Positions 1-6,316 of a DNA stretch of 11,178 nucleotides are shown piece after piece (positions within the stretch are counted from its first letter, which is position 1; each line of letters starts with the position of its first letter). The stretch lies in contig JAFQKM010000263.1 in the NCBI GenBank assembly GCA_017396925.1, positions 1-11,178 of the forward strand, in the 5' to 3' direction. Under the pieces are notes generated by a model that had not been told where the DNA came from, searched no databases, and worked only from the letters and a program-made list of their open reading frames with translations. The position numbers and the translations under genes were made by a program. This DNA is from Clostridia bacterium. GTDB lineage: Bacteria > Bacillota > Clostridia > Oscillospirales > Butyricicoccaceae.

Positions 1-24
1 GTAAAAAGAATCTTTTATAAAATT

Positions 25-50
25 GTTTCCAAACGGGAACCTTTTTCCTT
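25..50 (+). terminator. Weak terminator-like hairpin upstream of nfeD
   Basis: GTTTCC at 25-30 can pair with GGGAAC at 35-40 (one G-U pair) around a 4-base loop, followed by a pyrimidine-rich run with five T residues. It may end transcription of a gene left of the window. The stem is short, so this is tentative. No convincing -35/-10 pair was found between here and the nfeD start; TATACA at 61-66 and 83-88 are possible -10 boxes without good -35 partners. Confidence 0.25.
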
Positions 51-104
51 TCCCAACGTCTATACAGTAAAGGAACCAAGCATATACATTGGAGGTGAAC
101 CTTT

Positions 105-566
105 ATGTTCGGTATCCCCACATATCTGATCTGGCTGGTCATCATCATCCTGCTGGCCGTCATCGAGGCTTCCACCATGGCCCTTGTCTGCATCTGGTTT
201 GCCGCCGGTGCTGTGGCCGCCATGCTGACCGCCCTCATCGGCCTTGGCTTCTGGCCGCAGATCATCCTCTTCACACTGGTATCGGCCATCTGTCTGGCTG
301 CGGTACGCCCCATGGCTGTCCGCCATCTCAATACCAGAAAGACAGCCACCAATGCCGACCGTGCCGTCGGCAAGGAAGCGCTGGTCGTTGAATCCATCGA
401 CAACCGCATCCCTTCAGGTCAGGTTCGTGTGGCCGGCCAGATGTGGACCGCCCGCGCCGCCGATGATCATATGGTCATCCCCGAAGGCACTTCGGTCATC
501 GTCCGACAGATCCAGGGCGTCAAGCTGATCGTCGAACCGGTGGAACAGCCTGCCCGGGCAAAATAA
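105..566 (+). CDS. NfeD family membrane protein, short form
   Basis: This 153-residue protein has three hydrophobic segments (about residues 5-21, 24-46 and 48-68) followed by a soluble C-terminal domain (about 86-145) with the pattern of the NfeD OB-fold, including 'VGKEALVVESI' and 'EGTSVIVRQIQGVKLIVEP'. It lacks the N-terminal ClpP-like serine protease domain of long NfeD proteins, so it is the short type. NfeD proteins act in the cytoplasmic membrane with SPFH partners, and the gene directly downstream is an SPFH gene, 48 bp away. The start at 105 is supported by GGAGGTGA at 91-98 with 6-base spacing. The exact cellular role (membrane microdomain organisation, stress resistance) is inferred from the family; nothing here shows a substrate. 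Confidence 0.88.
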   Translation: MFGIPTYLIWLVIIILLAVIEASTMALVCIWFAAGAVAAMLTALIGLGFWPQIILFTLVSAICLAAVRPMAVRHLNTRKTATNADRAVGKEALVVESIDNRIPSGQVRVAGQMWTARAADDHMVIPEGTSVIVRQIQGVKLIVEPVEQPARAK

Positions 567-614
567 CCCCCGAAACCATAAAATATTTATAAAATAAGAA
601 AAGGAGAATCATTT

Positions 615-1556
615 ATGACAAACGCGATCACCCTGAGCATTTTCTCGGCATTTGGTCCTGCCATGGCCGTCATCATTTTCCTGATTCTGGCCATTGCCTT
701 CCTTGCCTCCAACATCATCATCGTTCCTCAGGCCAGCGCCTTTATCGTCGAACGTCTGGGCGCCTACCAGGGCACATGGGAGACCGGCCTGCACTTCAAG
801 ATCCCCTTTATTGAAAGAGTTGCCAACAAGGTCACCCTGAAGGAACGCGTTTCCGACTTCCCTCCCCAGCCCGTTATCACCAAGGATAACGTCACCATGC
901 AGATCGACACCGTCATCTATTTCCAGGTCACCGACCCCAAGCTGTTTACCTACGGCGTCGTTCACCCCATGGCCGCCATCGAGAATCTGACCGCCACCAC
1001 CCTGCGTAACATCATCGGTGATCTCGAGCTTGACCAGACCCTGACCTCGCGCGACATCATCAACACCAAGATGCGTACCATCCTCGACGAAGCCACCGAC
1101 CCCTGGGGCATCAAGATCAACCGTGTCGAGCTGAAGAACATCATCCCGCCCAGAGAGATCCAGGACGCCATGGAGCGCCAGATGAAGGCCGAGCGTGAAC
1201 GCCGCGAATCGATCCTTAAGGCCGAAGGCGAAAAGCGTTCGCAGATCCTGATCGCCGAAGGTGAAAAGGAAGCCGTTATCCTCCGCGCCGAAGCCGTACG
1301 CCAGCAGAAGATCAAAGAGGCCGAAGGTGAAGCCGAAGCTCTGCTGGCCATTCAGACGGCGCTGGCCAACTCCATCAAGCTGCTGAACGAAGCCGCCCCC
1401 GGTGACAATGTCATCAAGCTGAAGGCTCTGGAAGCCTTTGCAGCAGCTGCCGACGGCAAGGCCACCAAGATCATCATCCCCTCCGAGCTGCAGGGCCTGG
1501 CCGGTCTGGCTGCCTCGGCCAAGGAAGTCTTCGAGACCGAAACCCCCAAGGCATAA
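615..1556 (+). CDS. SPFH/Band 7 domain protein (stomatin/paraslipin type)
   Basis: This 313-residue protein has one N-terminal hydrophobic anchor (about residues 15-35), then an SPFH (Band 7) domain (about 37-180) with family patterns such as 'FIVERLGAYQGTWETGLHF' and 'DNVTMQIDTVIYFQVTDP'. A charged helical region rich in Glu, Ala and Arg follows (about 183-245), with repeated 'AEGEK' and 'AEGEAEA' units expected to form coiled coil and drive oligomerisation. It resembles QmcA/stomatin-like proteins more than true flotillins. Such proteins form ring-like membrane assemblies and often modulate proteases or membrane fluidity. The ribosome binding site AAGGAG at 601-606 supports the ATG at 615. 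It follows nfeD with no terminator between them, so the two genes are almost certainly one operon ending at the hairpin at 1571-1606. Confidence 0.92.
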   Translation: MTNAITLSIFSAFGPAMAVIIFLILAIAFLASNIIIVPQASAFIVERLGAYQGTWETGLHFKIPFIERVANKVTLKERVSDFPPQPVITKDNVTMQIDTVIYFQVTDPKLFTYGVVHPMAAIENLTATTLRNIIGDLELDQTLTSRDIINTKMRTILDEATDPWGIKINRVELKNIIPPREIQDAMERQMKAERERRESILKAEGEKRSQILIAEGEKEAVILRAEAVRQQKIKEAEGEAEALLAIQTALANSIKLLNEAAPGDNVIKLKALEAFAAAADGKATKIIIPSELQGLAGLAASAKEVFETETPKA

Positions 1557-1570
1557 CATCCATAACACAA

Positions 1571-1606
1571 AAGCCGATGAGAAAACTCATCGGCTTTTTC
1601 TTTTTT
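1571..1606 (+). terminator. Bidirectional intrinsic terminator between SPFH gene and phosphotransferase gene
   Basis: AAGCCGATGAG at 1571-1581 pairs perfectly with CTCATCGGCTT at 1586-1596 around an AAAA loop, an 11-bp stem, followed by a T-rich run to 1606. On the minus strand the same stem is followed by TTTTGTGTT, so it can also serve the convergent gene. The minus-strand stop codon (1605-1607) lies inside the plus-strand U-tract. Confidence 0.93.
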
Positions 1607-2480
1607 ATTTATGAAATGCTGTATACCATTTGGGAAACGTACTTCGGAACCCGTCGTACCAATCCATGATCTCGCGCTCCTGCGCCAGAAAGACATCGAT
1701 CTGTTCCTGCCCGAAGGGCATAGCCCAGGGCAGTGAACTGAGGGTATTGACGGCGATATAGAGGGCCAGAAGCGCAAAGAAATCCTCGGGCGGTATTCCA
1801 TCAAAATATCCATTCAGCTGCCCTGCCGCAAAGGCCGGCGCTACCTGGGCACACCAGACGATCCGGTTAAACTCCTCCCAGGGATCGCCGAAATCATAAC
1901 GGTCGAAATCGATGACCACCAGCTTCCCGTCTTCCAGCATCATGTTGCCGATGTGATAATCGCCATGCTGAAAGCACTGGGGACGCCCTTCGATCCGATA
2001 ACGATTCTGCCGGATAAAATCAACGATCTGCCCGCCGTCCTCATAATGCACCGGGCAGTCTGCATACTGCTGCAGCTTACGGTCGATCTTGCGGCCAAAG
2101 CGCTGATGCCAGGGCTCCGATTCGGGCGGCGCCGGCAGAACATGGATACGCCGCAGAAGCGCACCCGCTTCGAGGCCCAGATGATACTGCTGCGATTCCG
2201 GCATGGCTGTGATCTGTTCCTCGGCATCGGCACCTTCCACCCATGACCATAGAGTATAGATCCCCTCGCTGCAGATTCCCTGCGCCAAAGGGCGGCTGAT
2301 GGAAAGATCCGCCGGCAGGCGGGACATGACCGCATAGAGATTCTCCCGCTGCACACGCCGCTCGAGGGGCGAAATGCGGAGCAGGAAGGTCTTCCCTTCC
2401 CGATCGACCGCCTTATATTTCCGGTCGCCCGACCAGCCCTTCTCAATGGGCGTCAGCGATACAAAACCCAGTGTTTCCAT
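1605..2480 (-). CDS. APH/choline kinase-like phosphotransferase family protein
   Basis: This 291-residue protein has a protein-kinase-like fold of the aminoglycoside phosphotransferase superfamily. The catalytic loop is visible as HGDYHIGN (residues 172-179) and the metal-binding segment as 'VVIDFDRYDFGDP' (about 188-200). The N-terminal nucleotide-binding strand 'KTFLLRIS' is near residue 30. Members phosphorylate hydroxyls of small molecules (aminoglycosides, macrolides, choline, sugars) using ATP; the substrate cannot be read from the sequence, and resistance should not be assumed. The start at 2480 is chosen over an in-frame ATG at 2510 because AAGGAGGG at 2487-2494 sits 6 bases before it and a likely promoter -10 box overlaps 2506-2511. 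It lies downstream of the muramidase gene, separated by a terminator, and probably has its own promoter. Confidence 0.85.
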   Translation of the reverse strand: METLGFVSLTPIEKGWSGDRKYKAVDREGKTFLLRISPLERRVQRENLYAVMSRLPADLSISRPLAQGICSEGIYTLWSWVEGADAEEQITAMPESQQYHLGLEAGALLRRIHVLPAPPESEPWHQRFGRKIDRKLQQYADCPVHYEDGGQIVDFIRQNRYRIEGRPQCFQHGDYHIGNMMLEDGKLVVIDFDRYDFGDPWEEFNRIVWCAQVAPAFAAGQLNGYFDGIPPEDFFALLALYIAVNTLSSLPWAMPFGQEQIDVFLAQEREIMDWYDGFRSTFPKWYTAFHK

Positions 2481-2505
2481 GTCTGTCCCTCCTTTTCTGT
2501 CCTTC

Positions 2506-2535
2506 ATCATAGCACAAAAAACAGAGGCAGCACAA
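2506..2535 (-). promoter_or_regulatory. Extended -10 promoter for the phosphotransferase gene
   Basis: On the minus strand TATGAT (2506-2511) is preceded by TGC, giving an extended -10 TGnTATGAT. A weak -35 TTGTGC at 2530-2535 lies 18 bases upstream. Transcription would start near 2499, just before the ribosome binding site at 2487-2494. The promoter overlaps the terminator hairpin of the upstream gene. Confidence 0.45.
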
Positions 2536-2547
2536 GGCCGCCTCTGT
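2514..2547 (-). terminator. Intrinsic terminator of the dual-muramidase gene
   Basis: Read on the minus strand, ACAGAGGC (2540-2547) pairs with GCCTCTGT (2521-2528) around an 11-base loop, followed by a T-tract (2516-2520). It begins about 12 bases past the stop codon at 2559-2561. Confidence 0.85.
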
Positions 2548-2558
2548 CGGTTCTGCAG

Positions 2559-4571
2559 TTATTCTTCTGCGTAATTTTTAAAACTGATGTTCAGGTCGAC
2601 ATTGCCCTTTATGCCGCTGACACTGCCGGTATCGCTGTACTGCCACATATCAAAGTCGTAGTAGAAGCCCGGCGTATCGTTGTAGCGTGCAAACCAGAAA
2701 TCATACCGGTTGATCTTGCTGAGGTCATATTTGACATAACCGCAGTAGGAATTAAAGTAGATCATCGGGGTATAGCCAGCCTCTTCGATCATGCCGCAGA
2801 AGGTATTGGCGATCTTGCAGAGCAGGTCGGTCTCCAATCCATAGGTACGGGCCTCGCTGCCGCCGATACGCTCCCAGTCGAAAACGACAGGATAGGTGAT
2901 GTCGTAGCCTTCGATCTGTTCGAGGACATACTCGGCCTCTTCTCTGGCCTCGGCCACGGTGATGGCCTGCGAGAAATAGTAAACGCCGACGTCCAGGCCG
3001 GCTTCAAGCGCGCCTTCGATGTTCTTTTCAAAATTGGTATCGCCATACATGATGCCTTCGTCGCCATAGCCGCGGCCGCCGACGCGAATAATGGCGTAAT
3101 CGACGCCATCACGGGCGACCTTTTTCCAGTCGATGTTGCCCTGATGGATCGAAACGTCGATGCCGACCCATGTGTCTTCGCCCAGATAATGCTTATAGCC
3201 GTTCTTATCGTAGTAATTGTCGTCGTTGCGGGTGTATTTATCGACATCCTTCAGGACATTCAGCGTATAGGACGCATACTGAATCTTGCCGCTGTTGGTA
3301 TCCTCGTTGTGATTGAGGATACGCCAGATGATCGTGGAGATCTCGGCACGGGTGATGCTGTCGTCCGGATAGAAATAGGTCTTGCCATCCTTTTCGGTGG
3401 TACCTTCTACAATACCGGCATTATAGAGCGCCATAACATAGGCATCATCGGTATCATGGAAGGGACTCTTGCCCGAAGCATCGTCCAAACCCATGGCTTT
3501 GGAAGCGATTTTGGCGATCTGTCCGCGGGTGATAACATCATTCAGGCCCATCTCTCCTTCGGCCACAACGCCGGCTTCAATGGCCAGATCTTCGTAACGC
3601 TGGGCCCAGTGACCTGCCATCTCCTCATCGGAGGGCTCCAATCCGGTGGCCAGCAGAATGAGCTTGAGGGCCTGGCCATAGTTGACCTTGCCCGAAGGTT
3701 CAAAGGTGGTGGGGGTCATACCGTTGACAACACCGTCCTGATAAAGCTCGCCCACATAGCCGTAATACCAGGCGCCGTTGGGCACATCGGTAAAGGGCAG
3801 GTTGACATCCAAAAACCATTTGGCGGTCAGTTCCATCGGCTCTTCAATGGTCTCGCCGCCCTTGACAGCCTTGCCGTTGCTCTTATACCATCCCGACAGA
3901 ACATGATCCTCGCGGGTAGCTACGGGCAGACGGTCGAGGGATTCACCGACTTCAAAACAGATGATGTCGCTGTCGACCTTGCCGCCGTTGCCATTGAGCA
4001 CGGCATAGGTATAGGCCGGCGCTGTATCCCCTTCATAGTCACCGTAAATCAGCAGCATGGCTTCGGCCAGACGGCGCTCGGCAATGCCGTGATCGACATT
4101 TTTGCCCACATGGCACCAGACAACAAAACCGTCGAGGATGGTCAGATCATCGTAATTCTCCAGACCGTCGATCAGATAGCTGCTGAACTTATAATTGGGG
4201 TTCATCCAGCTGCCGCCCAGATTGTAGGTAAAGCTGACCAGCGCATCAAACTGGCACTGCTCCAGTTCGATCTCATACTGGCCCAGATACGCATTGACCT
4301 TGCCTGCGGTCACAGCGAGATCCTTTCGAAAAAGCTTGGTGGCGGCACTCTCGGTGATCCCGTTGGGATAATCCTCTTTTTTAATGGCGCTGCCGTAACC
4401 GATGCGCCATGTGCCGTTGTCCAGATAAGGCGTTTTCGAAAAGCCCTCAAACCGTTTAATAAACTCGACGCCTTCGTCGCTGACCTCCCATTCGGTCGGT
4501 GCGGCGTAAGCGGCGGGGGCCAGCGAGCATATCAGTATGCAGGCCAGCAGCAGACTTGCAAATCGTTTCAT
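2559..4571 (-). CDS. Secreted dual muramidase: GH24 - InlB-type repeat - three SLH - GH25
   Basis: This 670-residue exported peptidoglycan hydrolase has a signal peptide at residues 1-23 (MKRF, hydrophobic core, likely cleavage after AYA). GH24 phage-type lysozyme spans about 28-178: Glu42 in 'FIKRFEGF' and Asp51 match the E-x8-D spacing of T4 lysozyme, and the end has the typical 'GIAERRLAEAMLL'. An InlB/Listeria-Bacteroides-type repeat follows (about 188-252, 'SGWY...LTAKW'). Three SLH modules (about 260-306, 321-361 and 371-419) probably bind a secondary wall polymer; only the third has a canonical TRAE (407-410). GH25 fills about 466-666, with Asp472 in 'IDVSIHQG', catalytic DWE at 565-567 and a closing 'VDLN'. 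Both enzyme families cut MurNAc-GlcNAc bonds. AAGGAG at 4577-4582 fixes the start. The GH24 Thr position appears to be Arg56. Likely roles are wall turnover, cell separation or killing of competitors. Confidence 0.9.
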   Translation of the reverse strand: MKRFASLLLACILICSLAPAAYAAPTEWEVSDEGVEFIKRFEGFSKTPYLDNGTWRIGYGSAIKKEDYPNGITESAATKLFRKDLAVTAGKVNAYLGQYEIELEQCQFDALVSFTYNLGGSWMNPNYKFSSYLIDGLENYDDLTILDGFVVWCHVGKNVDHGIAERRLAEAMLLIYGDYEGDTAPAYTYAVLNGNGGKVDSDIICFEVGESLDRLPVATREDHVLSGWYKSNGKAVKGGETIEEPMELTAKWFLDVNLPFTDVPNGAWYYGYVGELYQDGVVNGMTPTTFEPSGKVNYGQALKLILLATGLEPSDEEMAGHWAQRYEDLAIEAGVVAEGEMGLNDVITRGQIAKIASKAMGLDDASGKSPFHDTDDAYVMALYNAGIVEGTTEKDGKTYFYPDDSITRAEISTIIWRILNHNEDTNSGKIQYASYTLNVLKDVDKYTRNDDNYYDKNGYKHYLGEDTWVGIDVSIHQGNIDWKKVARDGVDYAIIRVGGRGYGDEGIMYGDTNFEKNIEGALEAGLDVGVYYFSQAITVAEAREEAEYVLEQIEGYDITYPVVFDWERIGGSEARTYGLETDLLCKIANTFCGMIEEAGYTPMIYFNSYCGYVKYDLSKINRYDFWFARYNDTPGFYYDFDMWQYSDTGSVSGIKGNVDLNISFKNYAEE

Positions 4572-4615
4572 CCTGTCTCCTTCCTTCTCTTTTGCGCGGG
4601 ATTTATTTCTCTTTT

Positions 4616-4636
4616 CTTACAGTTTTCTCCTGTAAG
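4616..4636. repeat. 7-bp inverted repeat at the presumed muramidase transcription start
   Basis: CTTACAG (4616-4622) and CTGTAAG (4630-4636) are perfect inverted copies separated by 7 bases. The repeat lies directly downstream of the -10 box at 4641-4646, where a repressor could block initiation or where the 5' end of the mRNA could form a hairpin. No known regulator consensus was matched with confidence. Confidence 0.55.
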
Positions 4637-4640
4637 ATAC

Positions 4641-4649
4641 AGTATACCA
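4641..4649 (-). promoter_or_regulatory. Extended -10 promoter for the dual-muramidase gene
   Basis: The minus strand reads TGGTATACT, an extended -10 (TGnTATACT) with TATACT at 4641-4646. No good -35 hexamer lies 16-18 bases upstream, as is common for extended -10 promoters. Transcription would start near 4634, giving a leader of about 62 bases before the ATG at 4571. Confidence 0.55.
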
Positions 4650-4826
4650 TTTTTCGCCGCACAAAAACACCCTTAATCTGCAGGAAAGTTCTGTATTTCG
4701 GCACAAAACGGCACATTTTACAGACTGTGCCTCCATCCAAAATGTTCCGTGGCATTTTAGATAAAAAGTGTTTTTCTTTTTCGGCAAACTTGTACAATTC
4801 CGAACATTTCCTAAAAACAAAGCCGG

Positions 4827-4835
4827 TGATATAAT
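4827..4835 (+). promoter_or_regulatory. Extended -10 promoter for the MATE gene
   Basis: TGATATAAT at 4827-4835 is a consensus TATAAT preceded by the extended -10 TGn. The -35 region (TTTCCT at 4807-4812) is poor. Transcription would start near 4842, about 55 bases before the ATG. Confidence 0.65.
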
Positions 4836-4896
4836 ACTTTCATTCACAATCCTGTTCCCTATTATAACGATCATTATGAAAAGGAGCTGAACCATC

Positions 4897-6264
4897 ATGT
4901 CTGATACATCACCCAAAGGTGCACTGCGCAATCCGCTGGCCGATCATCCTTCCCTGATGAAAATGACCTGGCCGATCTTTATCGAACTCATGCTGCAGAT
5001 GCTGGTCGGCAATATCGATCAGATCATGCTCAGCCGCTTCAATGCCACGGCGGTTGCCGCTGTCGGCAATTCCAACCAGATCATGACCATTCTGATCCTG
5101 ACCTTCAATGTCATCAGTCTGGCTTCCACCATTCTGATCAGCCTCTATCTGGGCGCCCGGGATGAAGGCAAGGCCGAAAAGATCTATTCGCTTTCCATTG
5201 GCCTCAACCTGTGTCTCGGCCTGTTCTGGGCTGTGGTCATCTATCTGTTTGCCACGCCCATTCTCAATCTGCTCCGTGTGCCGGCCGAGGTCCAGCGCGA
5301 AGCCCTTGATTATCTGCGCATCACCGCCCTCAGCCTGCCCTTTCAGGCCCTGATGCTGACCTTCAGCGCCTTTCTGCGCGCCCATGCCAAGATGACCGTC
5401 ATCATGCTGTCGACCGGCCTGATCAATCTGATCAACATTCTGGGCAACACGGCCTTTATCTATGGTCTTGGCCCCCTCCCCCGCATGGGTGCTGCCGGTG
5501 CCGCCCTGTCGACCACCATCTGCCGCACCCTCGGCATGATTCTGCTCTTCTGCGCCTTCCGCCGTGCGGTGCCCCATGTTCGGCTGGGTATTGCGGTATT
5601 GCGCCCCTTCCCCAAGGATCTTTTCCGCCGTCTGATCGGTATTGGCCTGCCCTCGGGCGGCGAAAGCCTGAGCTATAACCTGAGCCAGTCGGTCAGCCTG
5701 GCTTTCATCAATGCCATTGGCACCTATGCCGTCACCACCCGAATGTATACCAATATGTTTGCCCAGGTCTGCTGCATGCTGCTCAGTGCGGCCAGCCAGG
5801 CCGGACAGATCCGTATCGGTTACTGCATCGGCGCCGGCGATGTCGATGGCGCCATCCGTGAAAACCGCCGCCTGACCCATACCTTTATTCCCATTTCGGT
5901 GGCCATCACCTTTGTCTTCTGGCTGTGCTCCGATTTTCTTTACGGACTCTTCTCTTCCGATCCCAGAGTCATCGAGCTGGGACGCACGGTACTCTTTATC
6001 GAAATCTTCCTCGAGATCGGCCGCGGTCTCAATGTTATTTTCGTCCGCACGCTGCAGGCTGTCGGCGACATTCAGTTCCCTGTCATCGTCGGCATCAGCA
6101 GCCAGTGGATCATCGCCGTTGGCGTCTGCTGGATCTTTGGTGTGTATATGGGCTGGGGTCTGGCCGGCATGTGGGCCGCTTTTGCCCTGGACGAACTGGT
6201 GCGTGGCTGCCTTTTCATCTGGCGCTGGCGCAGCGGCAAATGGAAGGAAAAGCGTGCAATTTGA
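4897..6264 (+). CDS. MATE family multidrug/toxin efflux transporter
   Basis: This 455-residue polytopic membrane protein has about twelve hydrophobic segments in two similar halves. Family patterns include 'WPIFIELMLQMLVGNIDQIMLSRF' in segment 1 (residues about 26-49, shown by the run WPIFIELMLQ), 'AVAAVGNSNQI', and 'NILGNTAFIYG', with a second half starting near 'IGIGLPSGGESLSYNLSQS'. MATE proteins export cationic drugs, metabolites or other small molecules using a Na+ or H+ gradient; the substrate cannot be inferred. The start at 4897 is supported by AAGGAG at 4881-4886. The gene is monocistronic: it has its own promoter in the divergent region and a strong terminator immediately after it. 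Length is normal for the family (about 440-460). Confidence 0.92.
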   Translation: MSDTSPKGALRNPLADHPSLMKMTWPIFIELMLQMLVGNIDQIMLSRFNATAVAAVGNSNQIMTILILTFNVISLASTILISLYLGARDEGKAEKIYSLSIGLNLCLGLFWAVVIYLFATPILNLLRVPAEVQREALDYLRITALSLPFQALMLTFSAFLRAHAKMTVIMLSTGLINLINILGNTAFIYGLGPLPRMGAAGAALSTTICRTLGMILLFCAFRRAVPHVRLGIAVLRPFPKDLFRRLIGIGLPSGGESLSYNLSQSVSLAFINAIGTYAVTTRMYTNMFAQVCCMLLSAASQAGQIRIGYCIGAGDVDGAIRENRRLTHTFIPISVAITFVFWLCSDFLYGLFSSDPRVIELGRTVLFIEIFLEIGRGLNVIFVRTLQAVGDIQFPVIVGISSQWIIAVGVCWIFGVYMGWGLAGMWAAFALDELVRGCLFIWRWRSGKWKEKRAI

Positions 6265-6274
6265 TCGTTCATAT

Positions 6275-6316
6275 AAAAAAGCCGTACTTCAAATATGAAG
6301 TACGGCTTTTGTTTTT
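6275..6316 (+). terminator. Strong bidirectional terminator between MATE and coiled-coil genes
   Basis: AAAAGCCGTACTTC (6277-6290) pairs perfectly with GAAGTACGGCTTTT (6297-6310), a 14-bp stem with loop AAATAT. It is flanked by an A-run on the left and a T-run on the right, so it works in both directions. The stop codon of the convergent minus gene (6315-6317) abuts it. Confidence 0.95.

Larger units (their letters stand above)
4572..4896. other. Divergent A/T-rich intergenic region between muramidase and MATE genes
   Basis: This 325-bp gene-free stretch is more A/T-rich than the flanking genes. It holds the minus-strand promoter of the muramidase gene (-10 at 4641-4646), an inverted repeat at 4616-4636, the plus-strand promoter of the MATE gene (-10 at 4830-4835), and several GCACA motifs between 4659 and 4730. 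I see no credible small gene or known riboswitch. Confidence 0.7.

Noticed and set aside
609..1568. Long minus-strand open frame antisense to the SPFH gene (also 4909-5880 minus and 8078-9088 plus, antisense to MATE and groEL)
   Set aside because: These are shadows produced by G+C-rich, strongly biased codons. The sense frames encode recognised families with proper ribosome binding sites.
1605..2480. Calling the phosphotransferase an antibiotic resistance gene
   Set aside because: Only generic APH-superfamily motifs are visible. The family includes many kinases of metabolites, and there is no mobile or resistance context.
2481..2510. Upstream in-frame start (ATG at 2510) for the phosphotransferase
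   Set aside because: The ATG at 2480 has a strong AAGGAGGG at ideal spacing, and the upstream codons overlap the probable -10 box and the ribosome binding site itself.
4530..4571. Lipobox-like LLAC near the start of the muramidase
   Set aside because: The Cys at residue 11 follows too short a hydrophobic stretch, and a normal signal peptidase I site (AYA before APT) follows a full hydrophobic core.
3144..4676. A 510-codon open frame on the plus strand, antisense to the muramidase gene
   Set aside because: It mirrors the real gene's codon structure, has no good ribosome binding site, and its translation shows no recognisable domain, while the opposite strand has clear GH24, SLH and GH25 motifs.
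4603..4797. A 64-codon minus-strand open frame in the divergent intergenic region
   Set aside because: It lacks a ribosome binding site and a standard ATG start, overlaps the muramidase promoter and leader, and has no recognisable features.
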